64,000 nucleotides of DNA from an uncultured Bacteroidales bacterium (GCA_902760965.1 CACWIN010000005.1:26018-90017); one strand, 5' to 3'. Counted from the stretch's first letter, positions 43,788 through 52,449 are shown. Program-made: numbers and translations. The notes: a model not told the origin generated them from the sequence alone.

Positions 43788-45902
43788 TTATTTCAACCAT
43801 TTGTCAAGCCAGTTAAAGTAGGTCCTTTGCCAAAGAATTCCGTTCTGAGGCTTAAGGACCCAATGGTTTTCGTCGGGGAACAGCAGCAACTCCGCAGGTA
43901 CTCCGCGTAGTCTGGCTGCCTGGAATGCCGATACCGCCTGCGAATACAGGATACGGTAATCCTTCTCACCGTGTATACATAAAATAGGTGTATCCCATTT
44001 GTCGGCAAACAGATGGGGAGATGTTGCATATGTTCTTTTGGTAACCTCGTTCTTTTCCCAGTACGGTCCGCCCAGATCCCACTGCGGGAACCACATCTCC
44101 TCGGTCTCCAGATACTGTTGTTCCAGATTGAATATGCCGTCATGAGCTATAAAGCATTTAAAGCGCCCTTGGTGGTGTCCGGCCAGCCAATAGACCGAAT
44201 AACCTCCAAAACTGGCACCTACACAGCCCAGACGGTCCTTGTCAACATAAGGTTCTTTGCTTATGTCATCAATAGCCGACAAAAGGTCTGTCATGCACTG
44301 CCCTCCATAATCGCCGCTTATCTGTTCCAGCCATTTCTTTCCGAAACCAGGTAATCCCCTGCGGTTTGGAGCCACAATGATATACCCCTGGTCGGCCATA
44401 ATCCTGAAATTCCAACGATAACTCCAGAACTGCGATACCATATTCTGAGGTCCACCCTCACAGAACAAAAGTGTAGGATACTTTTTGGATTCATCAAAGT
44501 TTGGCGGGAACACCACCCACGTAAGCATATCCTTACCGTCCGATGTCTTTACGGCACGGGCCTCCACCTTGATATTGTCCAGTTGGCTGAAAATATGGTC
44601 ATTCTCATGTGATATCTTTTGAGCAAGACCGCGTCTTGTATCAACAAGGTATATCTCGGATGCAAATCTCATGGATGCACGGGTAACAATAAGATTGTTA
44701 TTGCCTCCACAAGCCAGCGAAGAGTAATCACAGGCATCATTGTTTACGGTCAGCACATTGCCGTTAAGATCGACCGAGAACAAGGACATGCGTCCCTGCC
44801 ACGAGCCTATAAAGTAAAGATAGTCCTTGTTCTGAGCCCAGATAAAATCATCCACATTACTCTCAAAACTATCGGATACCGACCATTTGCGGTTGTTGCT
44901 CAAGTCCATAACGTACAGGCGGTTAATGTCGCTCTCATATCCGTCACGTTCCATGCTCTGCCATGCAATGTAACTGCCGTCGGAGCTGAACTTAGGATTG
45001 GTGTCATATCCCATATTCATGTCTTGCGTTCCCTCCATCTTGCACAGATTCACGGTCTTACCGTTTTCAAGATAATACAGGTATATGTCCGAATCCGTAC
45101 TCTTGGCATATTCAAGTCCTGTCTTTTTACGGCAGGTATAGGCAACGCTCTTTCCGTCAGGACTCCAGTCAAACTGCTCTGTGCCTCCAAACGGAAGCAT
45201 GGGGCTCTCATAAGGTTCTCCTTTCAGGATATCGGTCAGTTCCTTATCGGTCTTCTTTCCGTCAAACGATGCTATGAACGGATGGGGAATCATGGTACTC
45301 CAGCTGTCCCAGTGGCGGAACATAAGGTCATCGGCAATCATTCCGGTTGCCTTAGGCAGGTCATCATACTGTGTTTCCTTAACCAGCGGATTGGGAACGC
45401 TCATAACCATCAGTACATGACTCATATCCGGCGAAAACAGGAAACCCTCCACATCACGGTCATAGTATGACAGCTGTTTTCTGTGCTTGCCTTCAATATC
45501 CATTGACCATATCTGCTGCACACCGTCCTTAACTGACAGAAACGCTATACGATTGTCGTCAATCCATGCCGGACTATGTTCCGATACAGCCGTCCCGGTC
45601 AGTAACCTGACATTTCCGCCATCGGCATTCATCACATAAATTACAGTGTGACTGGCGTTTTCCTTTACGCTGTAATATGTAACCTGATAAGCAACCCTGG
45701 CACCGTCGGGCGAAACCGCCACTTGGCCTATCCTTCCCATTGACCAAAGAGCCTCAGGAGTGAGCCTGCCGTTCTCAATACGGATATCACTCCTGCCAAT
45801 GTTTACCTTACTGTCATCTTTTTTAACCATAGTCATTATCAAAGCTGTAACTGCAGCTACTGCAATCACTATACCGAATGCAGTATAACGTCTCTTGTCC
45901 AT
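43788..45902 (-). CDS. S9 family peptidase (prolyl oligopeptidase type)
   Basis: 704 residues. An N-terminal membrane segment (TAFGIVIAVAAVTALIMTMV, about 7-26) anchors or exports it. A seven-bladed propeller-like WD/PD40 region follows (about 50-430: GQVAVSPDGARVAYQV, LFSPDMSHVLMVM, FDWSPDGKSVAYTC). The alpha/beta-hydrolase domain ends the protein with the catalytic Ser in GASFGGYS (about 560), Asp in HGEKDYRIL and His in PDENHWV. Dipeptidyl or oligopeptidase activity in the periplasm is expected. Single gene between convergent yidC and divergent dsbD. Confidence 0.9.
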   Translation of the reverse strand: MDKRRYTAFGIVIAVAAVTALIMTMVKKDDSKVNIGRSDIRIENGRLTPEALWSMGRIGQVAVSPDGARVAYQVTYYSVKENASHTVIYVMNADGGNVRLLTGTAVSEHSPAWIDDNRIAFLSVKDGVQQIWSMDIEGKHRKQLSYYDRDVEGFLFSPDMSHVLMVMSVPNPLVKETQYDDLPKATGMIADDLMFRHWDSWSTMIPHPFIASFDGKKTDKELTDILKGEPYESPMLPFGGTEQFDWSPDGKSVAYTCRKKTGLEYAKSTDSDIYLYYLENGKTVNLCKMEGTQDMNMGYDTNPKFSSDGSYIAWQSMERDGYESDINRLYVMDLSNNRKWSVSDSFESNVDDFIWAQNKDYLYFIGSWQGRMSLFSVDLNGNVLTVNNDACDYSSLACGGNNNLIVTRASMRFASEIYLVDTRRGLAQKISHENDHIFSQLDNIKVEARAVKTSDGKDMLTWVVFPPNFDESKKYPTLLFCEGGPQNMVSQFWSYRWNFRIMADQGYIIVAPNRRGLPGFGKKWLEQISGDYGGQCMTDLLSAIDDISKEPYVDKDRLGCVGASFGGYSVYWLAGHHQGRFKCFIAHDGIFNLEQQYLETEEMWFPQWDLGGPYWEKNEVTKRTYATSPHLFADKWDTPILCIHGEKDYRILYSQAVSAFQAARLRGVPAELLLFPDENHWVLKPQNGILWQRTYFNWLDKWLK

Positions 45903-45969
45903 CTTATTGATTAATCATTACAAATGCGAATATATCACTTAATATTGACATTATGCTAAGGCATATTTG

Positions 45970-45977
45970 TTATCTTC
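45970..45977 (+). promoter_or_regulatory. -7 box of dsbD-like gene
   Basis: TATCTTCG, one mismatch to TAnnTTTG, 16 nt before the ATG at 45994, giving a very short leader; supports this start over an in-frame TTG at 45967. Confidence 0.4.
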
Positions 45978-45993
45978 GCGGAAAATACACAAA

Positions 45994-47892
45994 ATGACAC
46001 TACTTATCCTGATTATATCATTCCTGGTTTCGGTACCCTTTGGACCGGCCTCAAATCCAGCCTCGGCAACATGCAGCATGGAATATGCGGCAAAAGACAC
46101 CATAAGACTGGTTTTTGATGTCAACATTTCCCAGGGATGGCACGTATATTCAACCAATTTACCGTCCGGCGGGCCTAACAGCACCCAAATAATGTTTGAT
46201 TCCATATACGGACTCAAACCGGTTGATGACCTTAAGTTCTCCGGCACAGAGACGGAACAGTTTGACCCTGTCTTTGGCATCAACATAAGGTTTTTTGAGC
46301 GTAAGGTCCGTTTTTATCAGGATCTGCATATCACATCACCCTACTGGTCCGCCCAAGGATACCTTTCTTATTCAATATGCAATGACAGCCAATGTCTGCC
46401 GCCCCAAAAGGTAGAATTCAGCTACGGCAGTTCATCGGTCACACCCCCACCCGCCCCAAATGAACAATCGGGCCTGACGGACCTGTCTCAGCTAAAGGAC
46501 TATTCTCCGGATACCTGGGCTCCCGTAAGCATCAATGCCACGAATATGGACAGGACAAGCCTGTGGGGACTGTTCCTGACAAGTTTTCTTGGCGGATTGC
46601 TGGCTCTTTTGACTCCTTGCGTCTGGCCTATCATTCCAATGACAGTGAGTTTCTTTATAAAACGCTCATCCAACAGGAAAAAGGCCGTCCTTGATGCATT
46701 TGCATATGGCCTGTCCATCATTGCCGTATACGTCGCAATAGGTTTGGGCATAACCCTGATATTCGGAGCGAACGCGCTTAATGCGCTATCCACCAACGCT
46801 ATAGTCAATATCCTTTTCTTTCTGATACTAGTCTTTTTTGCCCTTTCTTTCTTTGGAGTTTTCCAGATTACGCTTCCTGCCGGTTGGAGCACGGGAACGG
46901 AGCGAAAGGCCTCCGGGTCCGGATTTTGGGGAATCTTCTTTATGGCCCTCACCCTGACCATAGTGTCGTTTTCCTGCACCGGCCCCATAATAGGATTCCT
47001 TTTGGTCGATGCCGCATCGTCCGGCAGTATCATTGCCCCGATTGTAGGCATGGCAGGATTCTCCATGGCAATGGCTATACCTTTTGCTTTGTTCGCCATG
47101 TTTCCCGGCTGGTTGCAGCCCTTGCCCAAATCCGGAAGTTGGATGGATAAGGTAAAAGTAACGCTGGGATTTGTTGAACTTGCATTCTCGCTCAAATTCC
47201 TGTCGGTAGCCGATATGGCTTACGGTTGGGGGATATTACCCAGAGACCTGTTCATCCTGCTTTGGATCATAATGGCGATTCTTTTAGGCCTATACCTCAT
47301 AGGACTTACAGGGAAAAGGCAAAACGGCAACAAAAGACGCTTCAGCATAGCGGGCACTGTAACAGGAATAGCGTCACTTGCATTTGCAGCATGGCTTGTT
47401 CCCGGATTATGGGGAGCACCCCTTAAAGCAATAAGCGCTTTTACGCCCCCTGTTTCCACACAAATAATCGGACATAACCTTATCTCGGTTGAGCCACAGT
47501 ATACCGATTACAACCAGGCGCTCAAAGCATCGGAACAGAGCGGCAAACCTGTGCTGATTGATTTTACGGGTTATGGCTGCGTGAATTGCCGCAAAATGGA
47601 GGCATCGGTCTGGACTGACCGGCGGGTAGCGGAGATCATTAACGGGCAATATATCCTGACATCGCTGTTTGTTGATGACAAGACTCCTATTAAAGAAAAC
47701 GTATGGGTAACGGAGAACGGTACAAAGGTTAAGATCCGGACCGTTGGTGACAAGTGGAGCCTGTTGCAACGCTATAAGTTTGGCGCCAACGCACAGCCCT
47801 TCTACGTAATTGTGGATTCCAAAGGAAACCTCCAGTCCGGCCCCTACACCTTTGACCCGAACGTTGAGAACTTCCTGAACTTCCTGAAATAG
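45994..47892 (+). CDS. dsbD: DsbD-type thiol:disulfide interchange protein
   Basis: Moves reducing power from the cytoplasm to periplasmic proteins. 632 residues: signal sequence, an N-terminal DsbD-alpha-like domain with the Cys pair in SICNDSQCLPP, then eight membrane helices with the paired Cys in LLTPCVWPIIPMT and VSFSCTGPIIGFLL, then a C-terminal thioredoxin domain with GYGCVNCRKME (Cys-Val-Asn-Cys; about 520-530). All six cysteines of the relay are present. The first domain sits directly behind the signal, as usual for Bacteroidota. Ends against the convergent flavin reductase gene. Confidence 0.92.
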   Translation: MTLLILIISFLVSVPFGPASNPASATCSMEYAAKDTIRLVFDVNISQGWHVYSTNLPSGGPNSTQIMFDSIYGLKPVDDLKFSGTETEQFDPVFGINIRFFERKVRFYQDLHITSPYWSAQGYLSYSICNDSQCLPPQKVEFSYGSSSVTPPPAPNEQSGLTDLSQLKDYSPDTWAPVSINATNMDRTSLWGLFLTSFLGGLLALLTPCVWPIIPMTVSFFIKRSSNRKKAVLDAFAYGLSIIAVYVAIGLGITLIFGANALNALSTNAIVNILFFLILVFFALSFFGVFQITLPAGWSTGTERKASGSGFWGIFFMALTLTIVSFSCTGPIIGFLLVDAASSGSIIAPIVGMAGFSMAMAIPFALFAMFPGWLQPLPKSGSWMDKVKVTLGFVELAFSLKFLSVADMAYGWGILPRDLFILLWIIMAILLGLYLIGLTGKRQNGNKRRFSIAGTVTGIASLAFAAWLVPGLWGAPLKAISAFTPPVSTQIIGHNLISVEPQYTDYNQALKASEQSGKPVLIDFTGYGCVNCRKMEASVWTDRRVAEIINGQYILTSLFVDDKTPIKENVWVTENGTKVKIRTVGDKWSLLQRYKFGANAQPFYVIVDSKGNLQSGPYTFDPNVENFLNFLK

Positions 47893-48477
47893 TTAAGCTT
47901 TTTCCCGCTTGATGACTTTCTTTTTGCGGACAGACCAGCCGAAGAAGCCCGTTGGGTTGGATACATCAAAGTATTCGCCATGAGTGTAGGCAATCAGATC
48001 CATTGCAGCCATATCCAGTTTGTCGTTCTCGTCAATGTACTTTTCATCGACCAGCACGTTCACCACCTCGGCCAGGAACATGTCGTGTGAGCCCAAAGGC
48101 TTGATATCAACAACCTTGCACTCAATTGAAACGGGCGATTCCTGAACAGTAGGTGCCGATACAATCTCAGCCTTGCCCGGAGTAATACCGGCCTCTTTGA
48201 ATTTGTCACAGTCACGGCCTGAACGTACGCCGCAAAAATCGGTAGCTCTGGCCAGTTGCTTTGTAGTAAGGTTTATTACAAAACAACCGTTGCGCTTTAT
48301 TATGTCATACGAATGGCGTTCCGGACGGATTGACACATAGCACATTGGAGGATTACTGCATACGGTTCCAGTCCACGAAACGGTAAGAACGTTATATTCC
48401 TGAGGTGTTGCTCCGCAGCTTACCAGCACTGCGGGCAAGGGATAGATCATTGTCCCTGGCTTAAAACTCTTTTTCAT
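47893..48477 (-). CDS. Flavin reductase family protein
   Basis: 194 residues, no signal. FMN-binding split-barrel protein: MIYPLPAVLVSCG, VLTVSWTGTVCSNPPMCYVSIRPERHSY, FVINLTT and the typical SIECKVVDIKPLGSHDMFLAEVVNV. It probably reduces free or bound flavin with NAD(P)H for a partner enzyme; the partner cannot be told. The start overlaps the rluA-family stop by 4 nt, so it is translated with that gene. Confidence 0.85.
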   Translation of the reverse strand: MKKSFKPGTMIYPLPAVLVSCGATPQEYNVLTVSWTGTVCSNPPMCYVSIRPERHSYDIIKRNGCFVINLTTKQLARATDFCGVRSGRDCDKFKEAGITPGKAEIVSAPTVQESPVSIECKVVDIKPLGSHDMFLAEVVNVLVDEKYIDENDKLDMAAMDLIAYTHGEYFDVSNPTGFFGWSVRKKKVIKREKA

Positions 48478-49388
48478 TTTTCGGGCTGTGTTAATTTTCG
48501 GAATACAGACGGTGTAGGCAGCGTAAAACGCATCAGTTCTCCTGTAACCGGATGTATGAATGAAAGACGGTAATTATGAAGCATAAGTCTGCGTACGGGG
48601 TTTGTCTCGGCTCCATATTTCATGTCGCCGGCAATAGGACAACCCATCTCGGACATATGCACTCTTATCTGGTTCTTTTTACCGGTAAATATCTCAACGT
48701 CAACAAGAGCATATCTGCCACGTGTCTGAATTACCTTATAATGCGTTACGGCAAGACGTCCAACGGTCTCATCGTTGGTAGAATGTACTCTAAGGTGTTC
48801 ATTCTGGGTAAGCAGGCTCTCAATTGTATCTTCAGGACGGGCCGGGATATTCTCGGTAACGCACACATAACGCCTTTCCTTTACATAAAAATCCCAGTTA
48901 GACCTCAATTCCATCATAAGGCTCTCGTCTTTGGCAAAGACAAGTATCCCCGACGTATACTGGTCAAGCCTGTGGCAAACATAAATTTCTGCATCGGGAT
49001 TATCGTGACGGACATAATCCCTTACAATATGAAAAGCATTCTTTTCACGGGCAGTGTCATTTGCGACAGACAGGAGTCCCGATGCTTTTTCTATCACCAC
49101 AAACCATTTGTCCTCATATATGACCTTTACCTGGGGATTGTTGAATTTATAGAAAGAACGCCCAAAATTTACCTGAACTATATCACCTGGTGATAAGGGA
49201 GTATCAAACTGTGTGACGGCAGATCCTTTAATGGCAATGTGTTTGTATTTGAGCATTGACTTAACCTCGGATTTACTCAAACCAGACAAAGATGAAAAAA
49301 GGAAAGGAAGCAATGTTACCTCCTCTTTCACTTCAAAATTCTTGATATTATCGGCTGTAAGCCTCCTGTTACCCTGATTACGGACCAT
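48474..49388 (-). CDS. RluA-family pseudouridine synthase
   Basis: 304 residues with an N-terminal S4 RNA-binding domain (LSKSEVKSMLKYKHIAIKGS, about 36-55) and an RluA-type catalytic domain: VVIEKASGLLSV, the motif CHRLDQYTSGILVFAKD with the catalytic Asp (about 144), and LVDVEIFTGKKNQIRVHMSEMGCPIAGDMKYG. Modifies uridines in rRNA or tRNA; exact site not assignable. The TAATTTTG -7 box of its own promoter lies at 49417-49424. Confidence 0.9.
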   Translation of the reverse strand: MVRNQGNRRLTADNIKNFEVKEEVTLLPFLFSSLSGLSKSEVKSMLKYKHIAIKGSAVTQFDTPLSPGDIVQVNFGRSFYKFNNPQVKVIYEDKWFVVIEKASGLLSVANDTAREKNAFHIVRDYVRHDNPDAEIYVCHRLDQYTSGILVFAKDESLMMELRSNWDFYVKERRYVCVTENIPARPEDTIESLLTQNEHLRVHSTNDETVGRLAVTHYKVIQTRGRYALVDVEIFTGKKNQIRVHMSEMGCPIAGDMKYGAETNPVRRLMLHNYRLSFIHPVTGELMRFTLPTPSVFRKLTQPEK

Positions 49389-49444
49389 TTAAAGACTTGA
49401 TTTTTCAATACGGGAACAAAATTATGAAAAAAAGTTCGTATCTC

Positions 49445-49550
49445 TTGGATATATTCAAACTGGATGTTATCTTTGCTCCGTGTTTTTCATGGTATTAGAT
49501 TTTATTTCAAGGTGAGCGGAACTGTGAAGTCCCGCTCACCTGCTTTTTTT
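49445..49550 (+). ncRNA. Type A small-RNA candidate, copy 2
   Basis: A complete stand-alone unit: TTG (49445-49447), 20 nt, TATCTTTG (49468-49475), then TTTTTCATGGTATTAGATTT, TTATTTCAAG, and a terminator hairpin AGGTGAGCGG/CCGCTCACCT (49510-49541) with GCTTTTTTT. Transcript of about 70 nt. Compared with copy 1 (12712-12789) the core and its position are the same but the stem sequence differs completely and still pairs, a mark of selected RNA structure. It lies between the divergent rluA gene and the next unit, so it belongs to no protein gene. Whether the nine-codon frame MVLDFISR* is used is open. Confidence 0.6.
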
Positions 49551-49698
49551 ACGTATTTTAGTTCTTTTTGTATGTAACATATACAATTCAGCATATAATC
49601 GAAACATCAATAAACAATATTTTATGGCCATTTCGTAAAAAATGAACGTTTTTCGCTACTTTTTTGAAAAAAATAGTAGATAATTAAAAAATTGACCA

Positions 49699-49821
49699 TA
49701 TATTTGTAGTGCAAACAAGGAGAGAAGATTGGTTGTGAAACCGGTTCATCTAAATTTCAATTATTGGAAAAGGACTATTGAGAACGAGAGACACGCTGTG
49801 TAAGCGAGTCTCTTGTTTTTT
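49699..49821 (+). ncRNA. Type B small-RNA candidate, copy 1
   Basis: TATATTTG -7 box (49699-49706), then GCAAACAAGGAGAGAAGATT, a small hairpin GGTT-GTGA-AACC, about 45 nt of A/T-rich sequence and a terminator stem AGAGAC.CGCT/AGCG.GTCTCT (49787-49813) with TGTTTTTT. Predicted transcript about 110 nt. The same 20-nt opening and an unlike but pairing GGTT...AACC hairpin occur at 52472-52577. No open reading frame of note. Lies downstream of the convergent receiver gene (stop at 49869). The remaining 49551-49690 is AT-rich and I see nothing in it. Confidence 0.6.
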
Positions 49822-49868
49822 ATATATGTTCCAAATTGATTGGGATTTCTGCCATTCAGGGCCTTAGG

Positions 49869-50309
49869 TCACCCTTTGGCATCGGCCTCCATAGCACGTA
49901 TTAGTTCTATCTGGCCTAAAACACTTTTTAAGAGTTTGTCGGTAGCTATTGGCTTTACCACAAAGTCATCGGCACCCAGATTAAGGGCACGCACAATATT
50001 ATCGTTGGTACTCAAAGCCGACATAACTATAATTCTTGACTGAGACAATTGAGGATCGGAACGTAACCTGCGTAGCACCTCATAACCGTCAATGACCGGC
50101 AGCATCAGTTCCAGCAACAGTAAAGACGGTTTTTCACTTAAAGCCTTATCAAGTACCTCCTGACCGTTAACGGCTGTAATAACCTCCAGATTCAAACGGC
50201 TCAACACTTTCTTGGCATATATCAGGCCAAAAGGTATATCATCGGCCACCAGGACTTTAATTCCTTTGGTTTCCGTTCCCAACAATTGGGTTTTATCCAT
50301 CTCTGCCAT
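49869..50309 (-). CDS. Stand-alone receiver-domain protein with Glu at the phosphoacceptor site
   Basis: 146 residues, only a CheY-like receiver domain and short ends. The acidic pair VLVADDIPFG (Asp23-Asp24), the Thr/Ser region IIVMSALS and the Lys of DFVVKPI are present, but at the phosphoacceptor position the sequence reads LLLLELMLP with Glu67 (codon GAA) instead of Asp. Such a change often mimics or abolishes phosphorylation. No output domain. It begins 4 bp after the membrane AraC gene, so the two are one operon, and it is not beside a kinase. Confidence 0.85.
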   Translation of the reverse strand: MAEMDKTQLLGTETKGIKVLVADDIPFGLIYAKKVLSRLNLEVITAVNGQEVLDKALSEKPSLLLLELMLPVIDGYEVLRRLRSDPQLSQSRIIVMSALSTNDNIVRALNLGADDFVVKPIATDKLLKSVLGQIELIRAMEADAKG

Positions 50310-50313
50310 CTTA

Positions 50314-51639
50314 TCAGGAATTAGTCTTGTTACGATGCATCAGTTCAGTATAACGGTCCATCCATATTTTAGGAGTGATACCTGTCATCTTTCTGAAAAC
50401 GGCATTGAATGCAGGGGCACTTGGATAACCGCAGGCATTGGCTATCTCTTTCTGGGTAGCATCAGGATGATTCAGAATATACTGCTCAGCATAGTTCACG
50501 CGGAGCATACTTATATAGTTCAGGAACGTCATCCCGTATGTTTCGCCAACATAATCCGCCAGGAACCCTTTCTTTACGCCCAGTTTTTCGGCCACATCAA
50601 AAAGTGATACACCCTGCTCCAGGAACATCCTGTCATATAGAACGCATTTTTCAAAGTTCTGTTCCAGCAACGCAAGCTCATCGGAGGTTCCTTCCTGCGA
50701 CTGCATGTTCAACGGCTGAGGCGACCAGGACGCGCCATAGATGCTGGACTGCATCACCATATCGGCATGCTGCTGCACAACAACGTTATCAGAACTGTTC
50801 CCTGCCGGTTCAACTCTTGGTTCATCCTGGATATACACCGGCACACGGAAACGCAACCTGTCCAACAGACCCCCGACAGACTGACGGCTATCCGGACCTA
50901 CGGATCCCACCAATGCTATCAGACTCAATACGACACAAGCCAACACACACATTGCCAACACCACCCAGACATTTCCGGTAGCATTACCCTTGCCAAAAAC
51001 CACCAGAATGACCAAAAGCATGATCATCACGAACGATGTTGAGTACTGAACCACATGGGTACTTGCCTGCCCTCCCCTCAGATAGAACATAAACAGATCC
51101 TTAAGGGAGCGGTCACCGCCTATGAATACCGATGTCATCCTAATGACAAAGTATATAAAGCCTGTAATGACAAAAGATTTATATACATAATTGATACACG
51201 CAAGGAAAACTAAAAGGCTACGGTCAGGAGACGAAGTAAACGGAGGTACCCCCAACAGAATGTTGTTAAGCACGTTCAGGGCATTCACATATCCTGCAAC
51301 GAACGTAGTCTCCATACACATCATGATGTGGACAAACGGAAGCGTGCAACATATGTTGAACATCACGTCATGCCTCTTTATCTTTGAAAAATGGTCAAGG
51401 TACGCTATAAGGATAGGAATGATGGTGAGCGAGACAAACTGGGTCAAGCAATAAAAATGCAGTATATACCTTTGGCCAAAATCATTATAGGAAAGGAATA
51501 TCATGAACAGGTAAAGGGAACATACAACAAAGAAAAACTCCAGTCTTCGGTGTAACGGCGACGATGGAGACATCAGCAGGTATCCCAAATACCAGAACAT
51601 GCTGATTAGGCACGGCAAAAGGATGAAATATTGCTGCAT
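50314..51639 (-). CDS. Membrane-bound AraC-family transcriptional regulator
   Basis: 441 residues. About seven hydrophobic helices fill the first 240 residues (FILLPCLISMFWYLGYLLM; FVVCSLYLFMIFL; LTIIPILIAYL; and on to VLAMCVLACVVLSLIALV), then a linker, then a C-terminal AraC-type double helix-turn-helix (about 335-432) with SLFDVAEKLGVKKGFLADYV and TQKEIANACGYPSAPAFNAVFRKMTGITP. A membrane sensor that binds DNA directly is implied. No ligand-binding cupin domain. A TATCTTTG -7 box lies at 51668-51675. Targets unknown; the neighbouring small-RNA units are possible. Confidence 0.8.
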   Translation of the reverse strand: MQQYFILLPCLISMFWYLGYLLMSPSSPLHRRLEFFFVVCSLYLFMIFLSYNDFGQRYILHFYCLTQFVSLTIIPILIAYLDHFSKIKRHDVMFNICCTLPFVHIMMCMETTFVAGYVNALNVLNNILLGVPPFTSSPDRSLLVFLACINYVYKSFVITGFIYFVIRMTSVFIGGDRSLKDLFMFYLRGGQASTHVVQYSTSFVMIMLLVILVVFGKGNATGNVWVVLAMCVLACVVLSLIALVGSVGPDSRQSVGGLLDRLRFRVPVYIQDEPRVEPAGNSSDNVVVQQHADMVMQSSIYGASWSPQPLNMQSQEGTSDELALLEQNFEKCVLYDRMFLEQGVSLFDVAEKLGVKKGFLADYVGETYGMTFLNYISMLRVNYAEQYILNHPDATQKEIANACGYPSAPAFNAVFRKMTGITPKIWMDRYTELMHRNKTNS

Positions 51640-51794
51640 CTATGCTGTAATGAACAAGTTACAACTGCAAAGATATCCAATTTGATTGGCATTAAAAAAT
51701 AATTTTAATAATTAAATTAATAATCGCATGTTCAAAAAAACATACAAACTTGAATAACATATGCCGGAAAAGAAAAAGATTGATTCATTTATAT

Positions 51795-51802
51795 TATCTT
51801 TG
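51795..51802 (+). promoter_or_regulatory. -7 box of the tyrosine phosphatase gene
   Basis: TATCTTTG, perfect match, 19 nt before the ATG at 51822. It lies back to back with the AraC gene's -7 box (51668-51675) in a 182-bp divergent gap. Confidence 0.5.
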
Positions 51803-51821
51803 CGCCAAAATAGTCCAATTC

Positions 51822-52313
51822 ATGCAATCCTCAATCAACAAGGTCATTAGCATACTGTTTGTATGTCACGGAAACATCTGCCGTTCCCCTATGGCCGAGT
51901 TCATGTTCAAGGATATGGTACAGTCCAAAGGATTGGAGCACAGATTCTACACAGAATCGGCCGCTGTATCAACCGAGGAGATTGGCAATTCCATTTACCC
52001 TCCCGCCAAACGTTGCCTGACTGCGCACGGCATTCCATTTGACAAAAGCAAAACGGCCAGACAGATCACCCGTTCGGATTACAACCGGTTTGACATTATC
52101 ATTTGCATGGACCGGATGAATCTGAGATGGTTAAAATACATCATTCCTGATGACCCGGAGCAAAAAGTCAAGCTTATGATGTCATACGCCGGATTAGACC
52201 GCGATGTGGCCGATCCGTGGTATACCGGTGATTTTGAAACAACCTACCGTGACCTTGACCAGTCACTGGAAGCATTGCTTAACCAACTATTACAGAAAAC
52301 ATCCATTGAGTGA
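51822..52313 (+). CDS. Low-molecular-weight protein tyrosine phosphatase
   Basis: 163 residues. The CX5R active-site loop is SILFVCHGNICRSPMAEF (about 10-27) with the catalytic Cys and Arg, and the general-acid Asp lies in VADPWY (about 130). This small cytoplasmic phosphatase probably acts on tyrosine kinases of capsule or polysaccharide export or on other proteins. A longer frame upstream (from 51750) overlaps the promoter; the ATG at 51822 is preferred. Confidence 0.9.
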   Translation: MQSSINKVISILFVCHGNICRSPMAEFMFKDMVQSKGLEHRFYTESAAVSTEEIGNSIYPPAKRCLTAHGIPFDKSKTARQITRSDYNRFDIIICMDRMNLRWLKYIIPDDPEQKVKLMMSYAGLDRDVADPWYTGDFETTYRDLDQSLEALLNQLLQKTSIE

Positions 52314-52354
52314 GTAATAAAATCCTTTTCCATTAATCATTTAAACCAATAATT

Positions 52355-52426
52355 ATGCATACCGTATTGATAGTTGTAGGTATAATCGCAGCATGGTTCA
52401 TATTTAGGGCAGCAGGCGAAGATTGA
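52355..52426 (+). CDS. Possible 23-residue single-pass membrane peptide
   Basis: The frame MHTVLIVVGIIAAWFIFRAA, then GED and stop, has one hydrophobic helix and a charged end. It follows the phosphatase stop by 41 nt on the same strand and precedes the type B unit by about 45 nt. It has no Shine-Dalgarno sequence (normal here) and no promoter of its own. Such peptides are often missed; this one may also be chance. Confidence 0.35.
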   Translation: MHTVLIVVGIIAAWFIFRAAGED

Positions 52427-52449
52427 AACCTTTTTTAAGGATAGTTATA

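Noticed and set aside
44619-45470. 283-codon plus-strand frame opposite the S9 peptidase
   Set aside because: Antisense shadow; composition follows the complementary propeller repeats and no domain is recognisable.
49551-49690. A third small-RNA unit between the type A and type B copies
   Set aside because: AT-rich sequence without a terminator-like hairpin or a shared core.
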